Assembly: GCA_900314655.1 (NCBI GenBank)
Contig: OMWC01000005.1
Span: 62,001 to 126,000, forward strand
Source: an uncultured Prevotellaceae bacterium
Lineage (GTDB): Bacteria > Bacteroidota > Bacteroidia > Bacteroidales > Bacteroidaceae
Length of the DNA: 64,000 nt
Reading direction: 5' to 3'
A program made the position numbers and the translations under genes. The number at the start of each line of letters is the position of its first letter. Positions within the stretch are counted from its first letter, which is position 1. Shown here piece after piece: positions 16,971-26,333 of the stretch. The notes under the pieces are model-generated. The model was not told the origin of the DNA, ran no database searches, and was given only the letters and a program-made list of their open reading frames with translations.

Positions 16971-17825
16971 ATGCCTAACGCTAAAAGCATCACTTATTTC
17001 TCTGTCGCCAATGTTGACCTGCATGAAGTGGCCGGACTTGAAAGTCATGTGTTCAAAAACGACGATATTAGTATCGTCCTGAACGGTAGCCCCTCCGACA
17101 GTCCTTTCCTGCATGCAGGAAAGATTTATCATATCCCGGAGCCTCGGTTGCTTATCGTGATGAGCGGCAACGCAGACGTTCACCTGAATCTTGAACAATA
17201 TCATTTTGAGAAAGGTTCTGTTATCGTGAGCACCTCTGATATGATTATGGAGTTTGGGCGGTGTAGTGATGACATGATCATCAGTGGTATCGTATTCAAG
17301 GATCAGCTACATGTTGGCGAGACCTTTGTGGTGAATACAACCCCCAAGGAGTATGAGCAGTTGCTCCGTATGTTGTATATCCTCTGGGATATTGCCAACG
17401 AGAAGCCTTTCCGTCGTGAGACCGTGAAGCAGATGGTTTCGGCCATGATTACCAACGTGCAATATATGAAGCAGGAGTCCGTGTCGAGTGAACCGCTACC
17501 CACGCGTGGCCAGTTGCTGTTTCAGCAGTTCAAGTCGTTGGTGAGCCAGCATTGTGAGCGCGAGCGCAACATTCCCTTCTATGCCGGACAACTGCACGTG
17601 ACGCCTCACCACCTGTCGGCCGTCATCAGCAAAGCCAGCGGTCATAGTGTGATGTATTGGATCAACCGTGCAGCCCTGCTTCGTGCCAAGGTGTTGCTGA
17701 AGACTACCGACCTGATGACCTACGAGATTGCCGAACGGCTGAACTTCCCAAGTTCGCCCGCTTTCAACAGTTTTTTCAAACGAGAAACAGGTCTCACGCC
17801 ACGGGAGTATCGGGCCGAAAGATAG
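16971..17825 (+). CDS. AraC-family transcriptional regulator, likely of the efflux operon
   Basis: 284 residues. The N-terminal part (about 5-150) resembles a cupin-like AraC effector domain (RLLIVMSGNADVHLN, EKGSVIVSTSDMIMEF). The C-terminal 100 residues hold two helix-turn-helix motifs (AGQLHVTPHHLSAVISKASG; YEIAERLNFPSSPAFNSFFK) and the closing TGLTPREYR. Divergent placement next to the TolC-led operon suggests it controls export genes on sensing a compound. Effector unknown. Confidence 0.88.
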   Translation: MPNAKSITYFSVANVDLHEVAGLESHVFKNDDISIVLNGSPSDSPFLHAGKIYHIPEPRLLIVMSGNADVHLNLEQYHFEKGSVIVSTSDMIMEFGRCSDDMIISGIVFKDQLHVGETFVVNTTPKEYEQLLRMLYILWDIANEKPFRRETVKQMVSAMITNVQYMKQESVSSEPLPTRGQLLFQQFKSLVSQHCERERNIPFYAGQLHVTPHHLSAVISKASGHSVMYWINRAALLRAKVLLKTTDLMTYEIAERLNFPSSPAFNSFFKRETGLTPREYRAER

Positions 17826-17874
17826 GTGGAGGGGGTGATGAATACACAAAAGATGCAAAAAGTAGTTGGTATTC

Positions 17875-17905
17875 TTGGGTTTTTATCAGAAAAGTTGTAT
17901 ATTTG
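17875..17905 (+). promoter_or_regulatory. Promoter of the GH5 gene
   Basis: TTG (17875-17877), 20 nt, TATATTTG (17898-17905), 18 nt before the ATG at 17924. This supports the shorter start rather than the longer open frame that begins inside the AraC gene. Confidence 0.65.
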
Positions 17906-17923
17906 CCAAAAAATCAAAGGGAT

Positions 17924-19585
17924 ATGAAAAAGTGGATGGCTTTGGTGGGGTTGTTGATGATATTGCAACAGCCTATGGCAGCTGCTGATTTTGAGACGGC
18001 TACTGAAGCTGTGGCAAACATGAAAGTGGGTTGGAACCTGGGTAACACGCTCGATGCCAATAACCCCAACCTGTCAGGACCGGAAACTTCTCAATACGAG
18101 ACTTGCTGGGGACAGCCGGTAACACCACCAGAACTCTTCAAGGTTTTCAAGGACGCAGGTTTCAATGCCATACGTGTTCCTGTAACCTGGTATCAGCATC
18201 TTGACGGCAACAACAATATCGACGAGGCCTGGATGGCTCGCGTGGAAGAAGTAGTGAACTCGGTGCTTGCCCAAGGAATGTACTGCATCATCAATGTGCA
18301 TCACGACACGGGAACCGAAGGGTGGCTGATGGCCACCACCACCAATTTCTCCACGATGAATGCACGCTTCGTGAAAATATGGCAGCAGGTTGCCGAGCGG
18401 TTCAAGAACTATGACGAGCATCTGCTCTTCGAGTCGTATAACGAGATGCTCGATGAGTATGACTCCTGGTGTTTTGCTTCGTTTGCTACTTCTTCAAGAT
18501 ATAATGCCACGGTAGCCGCCAATGCCTATAAGGCTATCAACGACTATGCACAGAACTTCGTGAATACGGTTCGCGGCACGGGCGGCAACAATGCAAACCG
18601 CAACCTGATTGTGAACACCTATGCGGCTTGCTGTGGAGAAGGCACTTGGAACGTACATCTGACTGATCCCCTGAAGGAGATGAAACTGCCTGCCGACCAG
18701 GTGGAGAATCACCTTATTTTCGAAGTTCATTCCTATCCCACGGTGACCAATCTCGCAGACACCAGGAAATCGGTTGATGATATCATCTCCAAGTTAAAGA
18801 CCCACTTGGTGAGCAAAGGCGCTCCCGTTATCTTCGGGGAGTGGGGCACTTCCACCGAAGGTGCCTACACAGACTACCGAAGCAACATGGCGGAGTTTGC
18901 CAAGTTCTTTGTACAGAAGACCAAGGCAGCGGGTATCGGCACATTCTATTGGATGGGACTTATCGACGGCATGGACCGTCTGAAACTGAAATGGTCAATG
19001 CCCGAAATCAAAAATGCCATCCTCAAAGGCTGGTATGGCGATGACTATGTAATTCCCGCCGATCCCGTAGGACGGGAATTGGGCTATCAGGCCACCTATA
19101 CCTATCAATGGTCGGAAATGAGTCTCTATAGCGGTGATGCCTTGCGGGTAAGCGACTATAAGGGCATCAGGGTGGTGCTGACTGAAAAGCCGGAGGACAA
19201 TAAGCTCAGCCTGAAGGTATATGGTGAGTCTGACGGGAAAGAACAGTATGAGGGCATGTCGGAAGCGGAGCAGACCTTCACTTTCAACAAAACGAAACTG
19301 GGCAGTAGCATTCGCCGTGTTACACTCCAATTCATGCAGAGTGGCAGCTACAGCATCGGCATCAAAGGTGCCTATCTGATTAAGAATGACGGTACTGAAG
19401 TGGAAGGGAAAATAGGGAATTTCCACGGTTGTAATATTGAGGTTCAGGTATTAACAGGCATCAGTACTGTTGTTCGCAATGATGCCACAACCTCAAGCAC
19501 GCTCTACAATCTGCAGGGACAGCGCATCCAGGGGCCGCAGCGTGGTATCTATATCCGTAACGGAAAAAAATATATAATTAATTAA
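17924..19585 (+). CDS. Secreted GH5 endoglucanase-like glycosidase with C-terminal tail
   Basis: 553 residues from ATG 17924. Signal peptide MKKWMALVGLLMILQQPMAAA. GH5 barrel at about 30-340: VGWNLGNTLDA, FNAIRVPVTW, INVHHD, acid/base E174 in SYNEMLD, nucleophile E306 in FGEWGTS. These are the marks of endo-beta-1,4-glucanase or related beta-glucan/mannan enzymes. Residues about 370-510 are an extra beta-sandwich, perhaps a carbohydrate-binding module. The end (YNLQGQRIQGPQRGIYIRNG) is the Bacteroidales tail motif that suggests a secretion or anchoring signal. Exact substrate unproven. Confidence 0.88.
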   Translation: MKKWMALVGLLMILQQPMAAADFETATEAVANMKVGWNLGNTLDANNPNLSGPETSQYETCWGQPVTPPELFKVFKDAGFNAIRVPVTWYQHLDGNNNIDEAWMARVEEVVNSVLAQGMYCIINVHHDTGTEGWLMATTTNFSTMNARFVKIWQQVAERFKNYDEHLLFESYNEMLDEYDSWCFASFATSSRYNATVAANAYKAINDYAQNFVNTVRGTGGNNANRNLIVNTYAACCGEGTWNVHLTDPLKEMKLPADQVENHLIFEVHSYPTVTNLADTRKSVDDIISKLKTHLVSKGAPVIFGEWGTSTEGAYTDYRSNMAEFAKFFVQKTKAAGIGTFYWMGLIDGMDRLKLKWSMPEIKNAILKGWYGDDYVIPADPVGRELGYQATYTYQWSEMSLYSGDALRVSDYKGIRVVLTEKPEDNKLSLKVYGESDGKEQYEGMSEAEQTFTFNKTKLGSSIRRVTLQFMQSGSYSIGIKGAYLIKNDGTEVEGKIGNFHGCNIEVQVLTGISTVVRNDATTSSTLYNLQGQRIQGPQRGIYIRNGKKYIIN

Positions 19586-19609
19586 CGGCTAGCCGGCTAC
19601 CCGGCTAAA
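19586..19609. repeat. Octamer array CGGCTA(NN) x3 after the GH5 stop codon
   Basis: CGGCTAGC, CGGCTACC, CGGCTAAA start on the base after the stop codon and cover most of the 38-nt gap to the helicase gene. A 10-bp duplication, ACATTTGAAG twice (19620-19639), follows and contains the helicase start codon. Confidence 0.7.
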
Positions 19610-19623
19610 AAAGGAAACAACAT

Positions 19624-21489
19624 TTGAAGACATTTGAAGAATTGGGCGTCAGCGAACAGATTCGCCACGCCATTGAAGAATTAGGATTTGAACAACCTAT
19701 GCCTGTACAGGAAGAAGTAATTCCTTACCTGTTGGGCACAAGAAACGATGTGATAGCATTGGCCCAGACGGGAACTGGAAAAACGGCTGCTTTTGGCATT
19801 CCCCTCTTACAGCGTGTGGACGTGCGTTCTCATCAGACGCAGGCCATCGTGCTTTGCCCAACCCGCGAACTCTGTCTGCAGATTGCCGACGACCTGAATG
19901 ATTTCGCAAAATACATCGAAGGCATCCATGTGGTGCCCGTCTATGGAGGAACCGATATCGTGCCCCAGATACGCGCCCTGAAGAAAGGTGTGCATATCAT
20001 CGTGGCTACGCCAGGCCGACTGATCGACTTGATGGAACGCGAGGTGGCACAGCTGAATGCGGTGTTTAATGTGGTGCTCGATGAAGCTGACGAGATGCTT
20101 AATATGGGATTCTCAGAGGATATCAATACCATCCTGGCTGGTGTGCCAAAGGACCGCAATACGCTGCTCTTCTCGGCCACGATGAGTAGGGAAATCGAAA
20201 AGATTGCCAAGAACTTCCTCCAGAATCCGAAGGAAATCGTCGTGGGTAGCCGTAATGAAGGTGCCGAGCACGTGAACCATATCTATTATATGGTGAATGC
20301 CAAGGACAAGTATGCTGCGCTGAAACGTATCGTGGATTACAATCCACGCATCTTTGCCATCATTTTCTGCCGCACGAAACTCGAAACGCAGGAGGTGGCA
20401 GACAAGCTGATTCGCGATGGCTATAATGCGGAAAGCCTCCACGGCGACCTTTCGCAGCAGCAGCGCGACCTGACGATGGCCAAGTTCCGCCAGCACACCG
20501 TGCAACTGCTGGTGGCAACCGATGTGGCGGCTCGTGGTCTCGACGTGGACGATCTGACGCATGTCATCAACTATGGACTGCCAAACGATATCGAGAGCTA
20601 TACCCATCGGTCGGGCCGTACCGGTCGTGCAGGCAAGAAGGGAACCTCCATCAGTATTGTCCACACCAAGGAGAAGAGCAAGATCCGGGCTATCGAGAAA
20701 GAGATTCAGAAGGAGTTTGTGCGCGGAGAGATTCCTTCGCCCGAGGAAATCTGCAAGAAACAACTCTACAAGGTGATGGACCAGATCGTGAAGACCGATG
20801 TGGACGAGGAGCAGATAGGCCCATTCATGCAGGACATCAACCGCTATTTCGAATATATCGACAAAGACGACATCATCAAGAAGATTGTGTCGATGGAATT
20901 CGGTAAGTTCCTCTCCTATTATGCCGATGCGCCCGAGATAGAGCGTGTGGAAGAGAAGAAAAAGAAAGGAGAAAGGAGAGAAGACAGAGGAGAGAGAAAG
21001 GGTGAGCGTGGCCCCCGCAAACCCGAAAAAGGTTACAAACGCCTCTTTATCAACCTCGGAAAGAAGGACGGCTTCTATCCCGGTGAGGCCATGCAGTTTA
21101 TCAACCGTCATGTGGGCGGTCGGGTGCCTGTGGGCCATATCGACTTGCAGAACACTATTTCTTTCTTTGAAGTACCCGAGCGTGAAGCCCGCAAGGTGAT
21201 GAATGCCTTGAACGGTGCTTGGTATAAGAGCCGCGAAGTGCGTTGCAATGATGCCGATGCCACACCTGCCGAGCGTGGCACCTCTGGTGGAAAAGTGCGC
21301 GATTTCCGTCGTCCTAAGGCTCGTTTTTCTCGTTCCCACGAACAGCCTGAACAGCATAAGTTCAAGAAAGAAGACTGGATGCAGTTCCTCAATCCCAATG
21401 GGATGAAGAAGAATAAAGAGCTCAAAGGTGAAGACCCCGATTTCTCAGAAGAAGGATGGGCTCGCCGCAGACCTAAGAAGAAAGGGTGA
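19624..21489 (+). CDS. DEAD-box ATP-dependent RNA helicase (DeaD/CsdA-like)
   Basis: 621 residues, starting at TTG 19624 (MKTFEELGVSEQIRHAIEEL) with AAGGAAA upstream. Motifs in order: Q motif, I AQTGTGKT, Ia PTRELCLQ, Ib TPGRLIDL, II DEADEML, III SAT, V VAARGLDVDD, VI HRSGRTGRAG. Then a basic, charged linker (about 440-465) and a DbpA-type RNA-binding domain (about 468-545, LFINLGKKDGFYPGEAMQFI), and an Arg/Lys-rich tail. Such enzymes remodel rRNA and mRNA during ribosome assembly and cold growth. The stop codon overlaps the heptamer array leading to the kinase gene, so the two are probably cotranscribed. Confidence 0.92.
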   Translation: MKTFEELGVSEQIRHAIEELGFEQPMPVQEEVIPYLLGTRNDVIALAQTGTGKTAAFGIPLLQRVDVRSHQTQAIVLCPTRELCLQIADDLNDFAKYIEGIHVVPVYGGTDIVPQIRALKKGVHIIVATPGRLIDLMEREVAQLNAVFNVVLDEADEMLNMGFSEDINTILAGVPKDRNTLLFSATMSREIEKIAKNFLQNPKEIVVGSRNEGAEHVNHIYYMVNAKDKYAALKRIVDYNPRIFAIIFCRTKLETQEVADKLIRDGYNAESLHGDLSQQQRDLTMAKFRQHTVQLLVATDVAARGLDVDDLTHVINYGLPNDIESYTHRSGRTGRAGKKGTSISIVHTKEKSKIRAIEKEIQKEFVRGEIPSPEEICKKQLYKVMDQIVKTDVDEEQIGPFMQDINRYFEYIDKDDIIKKIVSMEFGKFLSYYADAPEIERVEEKKKKGERREDRGERKGERGPRKPEKGYKRLFINLGKKDGFYPGEAMQFINRHVGGRVPVGHIDLQNTISFFEVPEREARKVMNALNGAWYKSREVRCNDADATPAERGTSGGKVRDFRRPKARFSRSHEQPEQHKFKKEDWMQFLNPNGMKKNKELKGEDPDFSEEGWARRRPKKKG

Positions 21490-21522
21490 CACCCACCACC
21501 CACCACCTAACACCCAATACCT
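21488..21522. repeat. Heptamer array x5 filling the helicase-kinase gap
   Basis: GACACCC, ACCACCC, ACCACCT, AACACCC, AATACCT. It begins inside the helicase stop codon (TGA 21487-21489) and its last base is immediately followed by the kinase ATG at 21523. The whole gap is repeat. Confidence 0.9.
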
Positions 21523-23205
21523 ATGCTACAAATCCGCTGTAAGAACAATAATAAGACCAAGAGCTTCCCCGAGGGAACCTCGCTCTTGGACGTCTATCAG
21601 GAGTTTGCCCCAGAGTTGCAGATGCCTTATCCCGTGGTTTCTGCCAAAGTCAACAATGCTTCGCAAGGACTGAAGTTCCGCCTTTATCAGAACCGCGACG
21701 TAGAGTTTCTCGATGCCCGCCAGGGTTCGGGTCATCGTGTCTATGTGCGTTCCCTCTGCTTCGTGCTCTACAAAGCCGCCAGCGATGTCTTTCCAGGTTC
21801 CAAGCTCTTCATTGAGCATACCATCTCGCGTGGCTATTATTGCAACTTCAAGAAGAAGGGAGGCGAACCGCTGGCTGAGGGTGATGTGGAACGCATCCAC
21901 GAACGGATGGAGGAGATTATAGCCCTCGACATGCCTTTCCGCCGCAACGAAGCCACCAACGAGGAGGCCATCCGCGTATTTGCAGAGCGAGGATTTACCG
22001 ACAAGGTGAAACTCTTGGAGACTAGTGGACAGATTTACAGCGATTACTACATGCTGGGTGACACCGTGGACTATTACTACGGTCCGTTGGTGCCGTCGGC
22101 TGGCTATCTGAAGGTGTGGGACGTGGAACCTTACCACGATGGTATGCTCCTGCGTGTTCCCGACTGGAACAATCCCCTTGTGCTTGCTGAAAAGGTGGAT
22201 ATGCCGAAGACCTATGAGATGTTTGCTGAGAAAACACGCTGGGATATCATCATGCGCCTTTCCAATGCAGGCGACGTGAACAAAGCCATCATGAAAGGTC
22301 ATGCTTCCGAGCTGATTCAGGTCAGCGAGGCCTTGCAGGAGAAGAAAATCGTACAAATTGCGGAGGAGATAGACCGCCGATTCAGAGCCGAGGAGAATCC
22401 CGTCAGACTCGTACTGATTACGGGTCCTTCGTCATCGGGAAAGACGACTTTCTGCAAGCGACTCTGCATCCAGTTGCTGGCTTGCGGACTGCGTCCTTAT
22501 TCCATTTCCACCGACGACTATTTCGTGAACCGTGTGGATACGCCTAAACTGCCCAATGGCGACTACGACTTCGACAACATCGAAGCCGTGGAGTACCATC
22601 TGTTGGAGGACCACCTCACCCGTTTGATGAAAGGTGAGCGCGTGGAAGTTCCCGAGTATAATTTCGTAACGGGCAAGCGTGAATATAACGGCAAGAAGGT
22701 GAAACTCTCCTCCGATAGCGTGCTCATCATCGAAGGAATCCATGCCCTCAACCCACTGCTCACGCAGAAGATAGACGATTCCAAGAAGTTCAAAATCTAT
22801 ATCTCTGCTCTCACCAGCATCTCGCTCGACGACCACAACTGGATTCCTGTGCGTGACAACCGCCTGCTTCGCCGTATCATCCGCGACTACAACAAAGGCG
22901 CTTTCACCGCCCAGCAGACCATCAGTCAGTGGAAAAACGTCTGTGAAGCCGAGGACAAATGGATTTTCCCCTTCCAGGAAACGGCTGATGCCATGTTCAA
23001 TTCAGCCCTTAACATTGAGTTCGCCGTGCTCCGCACCCATGCCGAAATCATCCTTTCGAGTGTGCCCAAGAACTGTCCTGAGTACAGCGAGGCCCATAGG
23101 CTGCTGAAGTTCATCCATTATTTCATTCCGGTTGACGACAAAGAAATACCCCCCACAAGCATCATGCGTGAGTTCGTGGGAGGTTCAAGTTTCAAATACC
23201 GGTAG
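21523..23205 (+). CDS. Nucleoside (uridine-type) kinase with threonyl-tRNA-synthetase-like N-terminus
   Basis: 560 residues, cytoplasmic. Residues 1-60 form a TGS-like domain (SFPEGTSLLDVYQEFAPEL) and about 65-190 resemble the second additional domain of ThrRS (FIEHTISRGYYCNFKKKG). Residues about 285-500 are a uridine-kinase-type P-loop domain with GPSSSGKTTFCKRL, the STDDYFVNR acceptor segment and IIEGIHALNP. This architecture is common in Bacteroidetes and Thermotoga-like genomes. The predicted reaction is ATP-dependent phosphorylation of a nucleoside. Start ATG lies directly after the repeat array. The 3' end is 7 nt from the convergent regulator gene. Confidence 0.88.
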   Translation: MLQIRCKNNNKTKSFPEGTSLLDVYQEFAPELQMPYPVVSAKVNNASQGLKFRLYQNRDVEFLDARQGSGHRVYVRSLCFVLYKAASDVFPGSKLFIEHTISRGYYCNFKKKGGEPLAEGDVERIHERMEEIIALDMPFRRNEATNEEAIRVFAERGFTDKVKLLETSGQIYSDYYMLGDTVDYYYGPLVPSAGYLKVWDVEPYHDGMLLRVPDWNNPLVLAEKVDMPKTYEMFAEKTRWDIIMRLSNAGDVNKAIMKGHASELIQVSEALQEKKIVQIAEEIDRRFRAEENPVRLVLITGPSSSGKTTFCKRLCIQLLACGLRPYSISTDDYFVNRVDTPKLPNGDYDFDNIEAVEYHLLEDHLTRLMKGERVEVPEYNFVTGKREYNGKKVKLSSDSVLIIEGIHALNPLLTQKIDDSKKFKIYISALTSISLDDHNWIPVRDNRLLRRIIRDYNKGAFTAQQTISQWKNVCEAEDKWIFPFQETADAMFNSALNIEFAVLRTHAEIILSSVPKNCPEYSEAHRLLKFIHYFIPVDDKEIPPTSIMREFVGGSSFKYR

Positions 23206-23212
23206 TTTCCTT

Positions 23213-23794
23213 TTATTTGATGTCGCGGGTAAGCATGGCACGATAGTCGATAGGTGTCATGCCGATGGCATCCTGGATACGACGCTGCAGGGTACGGACA
23301 TTGCTGAAACCGGCTTCTTCGGCCACGGTGGCAATGTTGTACATGGGCTTTTCGCGTAACAGACGCAGAGCAGCCAGCACGCGTAGGTTGTCGATGTAGG
23401 CATCGGGCGTGCGGTGGATAGTCTGATGACGGAAGAGGCGTATCAGCCTTTCGCGACTCACACCGAGCATCTCGGCCAAGGCTTCTGAATTGAAATCGGG
23501 ACTGACATGCGGACGGTCTTTCTCTATGCGCATTTCGATGATGGCCATGAGTTGGCTGTCGTCCTGAAGGTCGGCATTGCGCTGGCGCTGGATATTGCCT
23601 TCGAGCAGTTCGCGGGCTACTTCGGTGCGGCGACGCAATTCTACGTCGTATTCCAGCCGTTCGGTGAGGTCGAGGTTTCTGCTGACGAGGCGTACGAGTT
23701 CGTCTTTGAGCCGTTCCACTTCGGCTCTAAGGGCAGCATTCTCAGCAATCAGTTGTTCGCTGTCGGGTTTGGATTGTTTCTTGCTTTCTGCCAT
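23213..23794 (-). CDS. AraC-type DNA-binding protein with N-terminal coiled coil
   Basis: 193 residues. About residues 12-70 are a heptad-rich coiled coil (NAALRAEVERLKDELVRLV), then a C-terminal AraC domain with two helix-turn-helix motifs (EALAEMLGVSRERLIRLFR; IATVAEEAGFSNVRTLQRRI). It has no sensor domain. It is the last gene of an operon with the STAS protein (20-nt gap) and the phosphatase-kinase, so it may be the output or a partner of that switch. This link is inference from position. Confidence 0.82.
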   Translation of the reverse strand: MAESKKQSKPDSEQLIAENAALRAEVERLKDELVRLVSRNLDLTERLEYDVELRRRTEVARELLEGNIQRQRNADLQDDSQLMAIIEMRIEKDRPHVSPDFNSEALAEMLGVSRERLIRLFRHQTIHRTPDAYIDNLRVLAALRLLREKPMYNIATVAEEAGFSNVRTLQRRIQDAIGMTPIDYRAMLTRDIK

Positions 23795-23814
23795 AGTCAG
23801 ATGTATTGGTGAGT

Positions 23815-24120
23815 TTATTCAATAACTTCGAAGAGCTGTAGGAATCCGCCGATGCGGAACACGTCAGCCACTTCCTCGTTGAGGTGGCTGATGAAGGCGC
23901 GACGTCCATTGCGGCGTGTGTTCTTGTAGATGTTGAGCAGGATACGGAGTCCGCTTGAGGAGATATAGTCCAGTTCGCGGCAGTCGAGTTCAATGTCGCA
24001 GTCGCCACGTTCGAGCAGCGGAGCAAGTGCTTGTTCGGCCTTGCTGCTTGCAGAGTTGTCGAGGTCGCCTATGAGTTCAGCCACGATGCGGCCTTCTTTT
24101 TCATTGATTTTTATTTCCAT
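23815..24120 (-). CDS. STAS-domain anti-sigma-factor antagonist (RsbV-like)
   Basis: 101 residues, a single STAS domain. The segment LDYISSSGLRILLNIYK contains the conserved Ser-Ser-Gly where RsbV/SpoIIAA proteins are phosphorylated by their partner kinase. In partner switching the unphosphorylated form binds the RsbW-like kinase, here fused to the phosphatase encoded 9 nt upstream. No sigma factor gene is adjacent. Confidence 0.88.
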   Translation of the reverse strand: MEIKINEKEGRIVAELIGDLDNSASSKAEQALAPLLERGDCDIELDCRELDYISSSGLRILLNIYKNTRRNGRRAFISHLNEEVADVFRIGGFLQLFEVIE

Positions 24121-24129
24121 ACTTCTATT

Positions 24130-26178
24130 TTAATTAATGTTCTTCTTGATTGTTAATATGTTTTGTTCGTTGTATCGGTGATATTCCAGGTCATCACTCA
24201 TCTGGCGGATAAAGATGATGCCGAGTCCGCCGATGGGGCGTTTGTCGGCGGGAACAGCTGTATCTGTGACTTGTGCAGTAGTGGGATCGAAAGGAATGCC
24301 GTTGTCGATGATGGAGAGGTGCAGCTGATTGCCGTGGATTTCGGAAGCAAGTGTCACGGTGTCGGCGTGAGAATGGTGTACCACGTTGGCCACGGCCTCT
24401 TCCACGGCTAGACGTAACTGCTTGGTGGCGCGCTGATTGAGTCCGGCACGCTCGGTGGCTTTGATCATGAAACTCTTCATCTGCGGGAGGTATGATTTGC
24501 TGGCCAGCAGGGTTACGGTGTCGGCATTGGGGGCAATTCCGTGATAAGCCGCCTGTTGCTGAAGGTTCTTGCCGTCATCGTCTGCTTTGTCTGAAATGGG
24601 CAGGGTGGCTGCTGAAGGAGTCTGATTGTCCATGCTCTCGTCGCGGCCTTTCCATTTCAGAGCCATGAGCGTGAGGTCATCACTTTGCACCGCATTGCCT
24701 GCATGTTCTTCGGCTTGATTCTTCATCATCGTCACAATCTCTTCAGGTGTATGTATTTCGGACTGCTGTGCCAGTTGGAGCACACGCTTGCGTGAGAGCA
24801 GTTCGCCGGAGATGTTGCGGGCTTCGCTGAGTCCATCGGTATAGAGGAAGAGGATATCGCCGGGCTGGAGCTTGGTGGACTGTCCTTCGTAGATCCAGTT
24901 TGACAATGCACCAACGGGCAGATTGGGCACGATGTGAAGGCTCTCGCTCTTGATGCCCGAAGCGTCACGGGTGTCATGAATCAGCAGCGGTGCCTCATGT
25001 CCTGCATTACAGTAGTTCAGACGCCCGGTTTTCAAGTCGAGCATACCTACAAACATCGTGGCGAAGAAACCGCTGGTCTGTTCTTCGCAAAGCATGTGGT
25101 TGATTCGTTCAACGATGACGGCAGACTCGTTCGCGACGGATTCGTCGGGAGTGAGCATGGCACTGCGGGCCTCGGTCCTGAACAGTGTGCGAGTAACGGT
25201 CATCAGCATGGAGGCGGGAACACCCTTGCCGCTGACGTCGCCGATGCAGAAACAGACGTGGTCGTTGAGCACGAGGAAGTCATAGAAATCGCCGCCCACC
25301 TCGCGTGCAGGCGTCAGCGAAGCGAACAATTCCAGGTCGTTGCGGTCGGATGTTCCGGGGAATGCCTTCGGAATCATTGACTGCTGGATGTCGTGGGCCA
25401 CTTTCAGTTCGCCCGTGAAGCGCTCCTTCTCGGCATAGACGGTGTTCAGGCGTCGCAGATAGCTGAAAGCCCTATATACAATGAAGCCCAGCAGGAGGAT
25501 ACCCGAAAGATTGAACAGGAAGTTGCGCATGGCTGACTTGCGCTGTTTCTCGTAGAAGTCGTTGGCAGCCTTTGATACTTCGCGCAGCGGCACATCGGCA
25601 GCCACAATGGCTACCGTCTTTCCATCTTGGTTTCGGATGGGCATGGAATAGCTGAACATCAGGACATAGTTGTAAAGTCCGTCGTAAGGTTCACTCCAAT
25701 AGCCGCTGGAATTGATGGGATGCTTGAACCATGGACGTTGGGTATAGTCCTTGCTTCTCAGTTCAACCGTCTCCACGCCTTCCTTGGCCTTGTGGTTTTC
25801 GTAAATATAGAGACCAAAGCGCTGATTACCGAAGTCGATGTCCTTGGGCACGAATTCGGGTAGATAGCCTATGGAGATACCCGCAATTTGAGGCTGCTCA
25901 TTGATGAGCTTACTAACGAGTATCTGCAGGGTGTCGATGTCGATCTCGTTGATCTGATGGGCAATGTCGGGAAGAATGTCTTTAGTTGCGGCCTCCACCT
26001 CTTGTTTCACCTGTGAGATGCGGTGGCTGTCGTTCAGGTCATACAAAGCCATTTCGGTCAGTTGCGCATTGAATGAACGGCGCGTTGAATAATACTCCAG
26101 CGTCTCGCTCATCTGTAGCAGCAGGGCTGCTGCAACGACCATCATGATACTCAGTTTGGTGTCCTGTCTTATTTTCAT
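24130..26178 (-). CDS. Membrane PP2C (RsbU/SpoIIE) phosphatase fused to an RsbW-like serine kinase
   Basis: 682 residues. Membrane helix near 10-25, an extracytoplasmic Cache-like sensor (about 35-200), a second helix (FNLSGILLLGFIVYRAF, about 213-230), a coiled linker, a PP2C SpoIIE domain (about 255-490; REVGGDFYDFL, GDVSGKGVPASMLM, YTDGLSEARN) and a HATPase domain (about 550-682; N-box EEAVANVVHHS, DNGIPFDP, GGLGIIFI). Having both the phosphatase and the kinase of the switch in one receptor means a periplasmic signal could set the phosphorylation of the STAS partner next door. TATCTTTC at 26241-26234 could be a weak -7 box. Confidence 0.88.
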   Translation of the reverse strand: MKIRQDTKLSIMMVVAAALLLQMSETLEYYSTRRSFNAQLTEMALYDLNDSHRISQVKQEVEAATKDILPDIAHQINEIDIDTLQILVSKLINEQPQIAGISIGYLPEFVPKDIDFGNQRFGLYIYENHKAKEGVETVELRSKDYTQRPWFKHPINSSGYWSEPYDGLYNYVLMFSYSMPIRNQDGKTVAIVAADVPLREVSKAANDFYEKQRKSAMRNFLFNLSGILLLGFIVYRAFSYLRRLNTVYAEKERFTGELKVAHDIQQSMIPKAFPGTSDRNDLELFASLTPAREVGGDFYDFLVLNDHVCFCIGDVSGKGVPASMLMTVTRTLFRTEARSAMLTPDESVANESAVIVERINHMLCEEQTSGFFATMFVGMLDLKTGRLNYCNAGHEAPLLIHDTRDASGIKSESLHIVPNLPVGALSNWIYEGQSTKLQPGDILFLYTDGLSEARNISGELLSRKRVLQLAQQSEIHTPEEIVTMMKNQAEEHAGNAVQSDDLTLMALKWKGRDESMDNQTPSAATLPISDKADDDGKNLQQQAAYHGIAPNADTVTLLASKSYLPQMKSFMIKATERAGLNQRATKQLRLAVEEAVANVVHHSHADTVTLASEIHGNQLHLSIIDNGIPFDPTTAQVTDTAVPADKRPIGGLGIIFIRQMSDDLEYHRYNEQNILTIKKNIN

Positions 26179-26333
26179 TTTATTCAGTCTTTACGGCCTT
26201 TCAACTCCGATTGAACACTTTTTAAGTTGTAAAGAAAGATATTTTTTTGGAAATGAGCATTTTATATCCCGTTTTTTTATTCAGTTTAACATTTTGACTT
26301 TTAATGGATTGCCTTTCCTAAGGCTTCGGAGAC

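Noticed and set aside
17657..17923. An 89-codon N-terminal extension of the GH5
   Set aside because: It overlaps the AraC gene; the promoter at 17875-17905 and the signal peptide fix the start at 17924.
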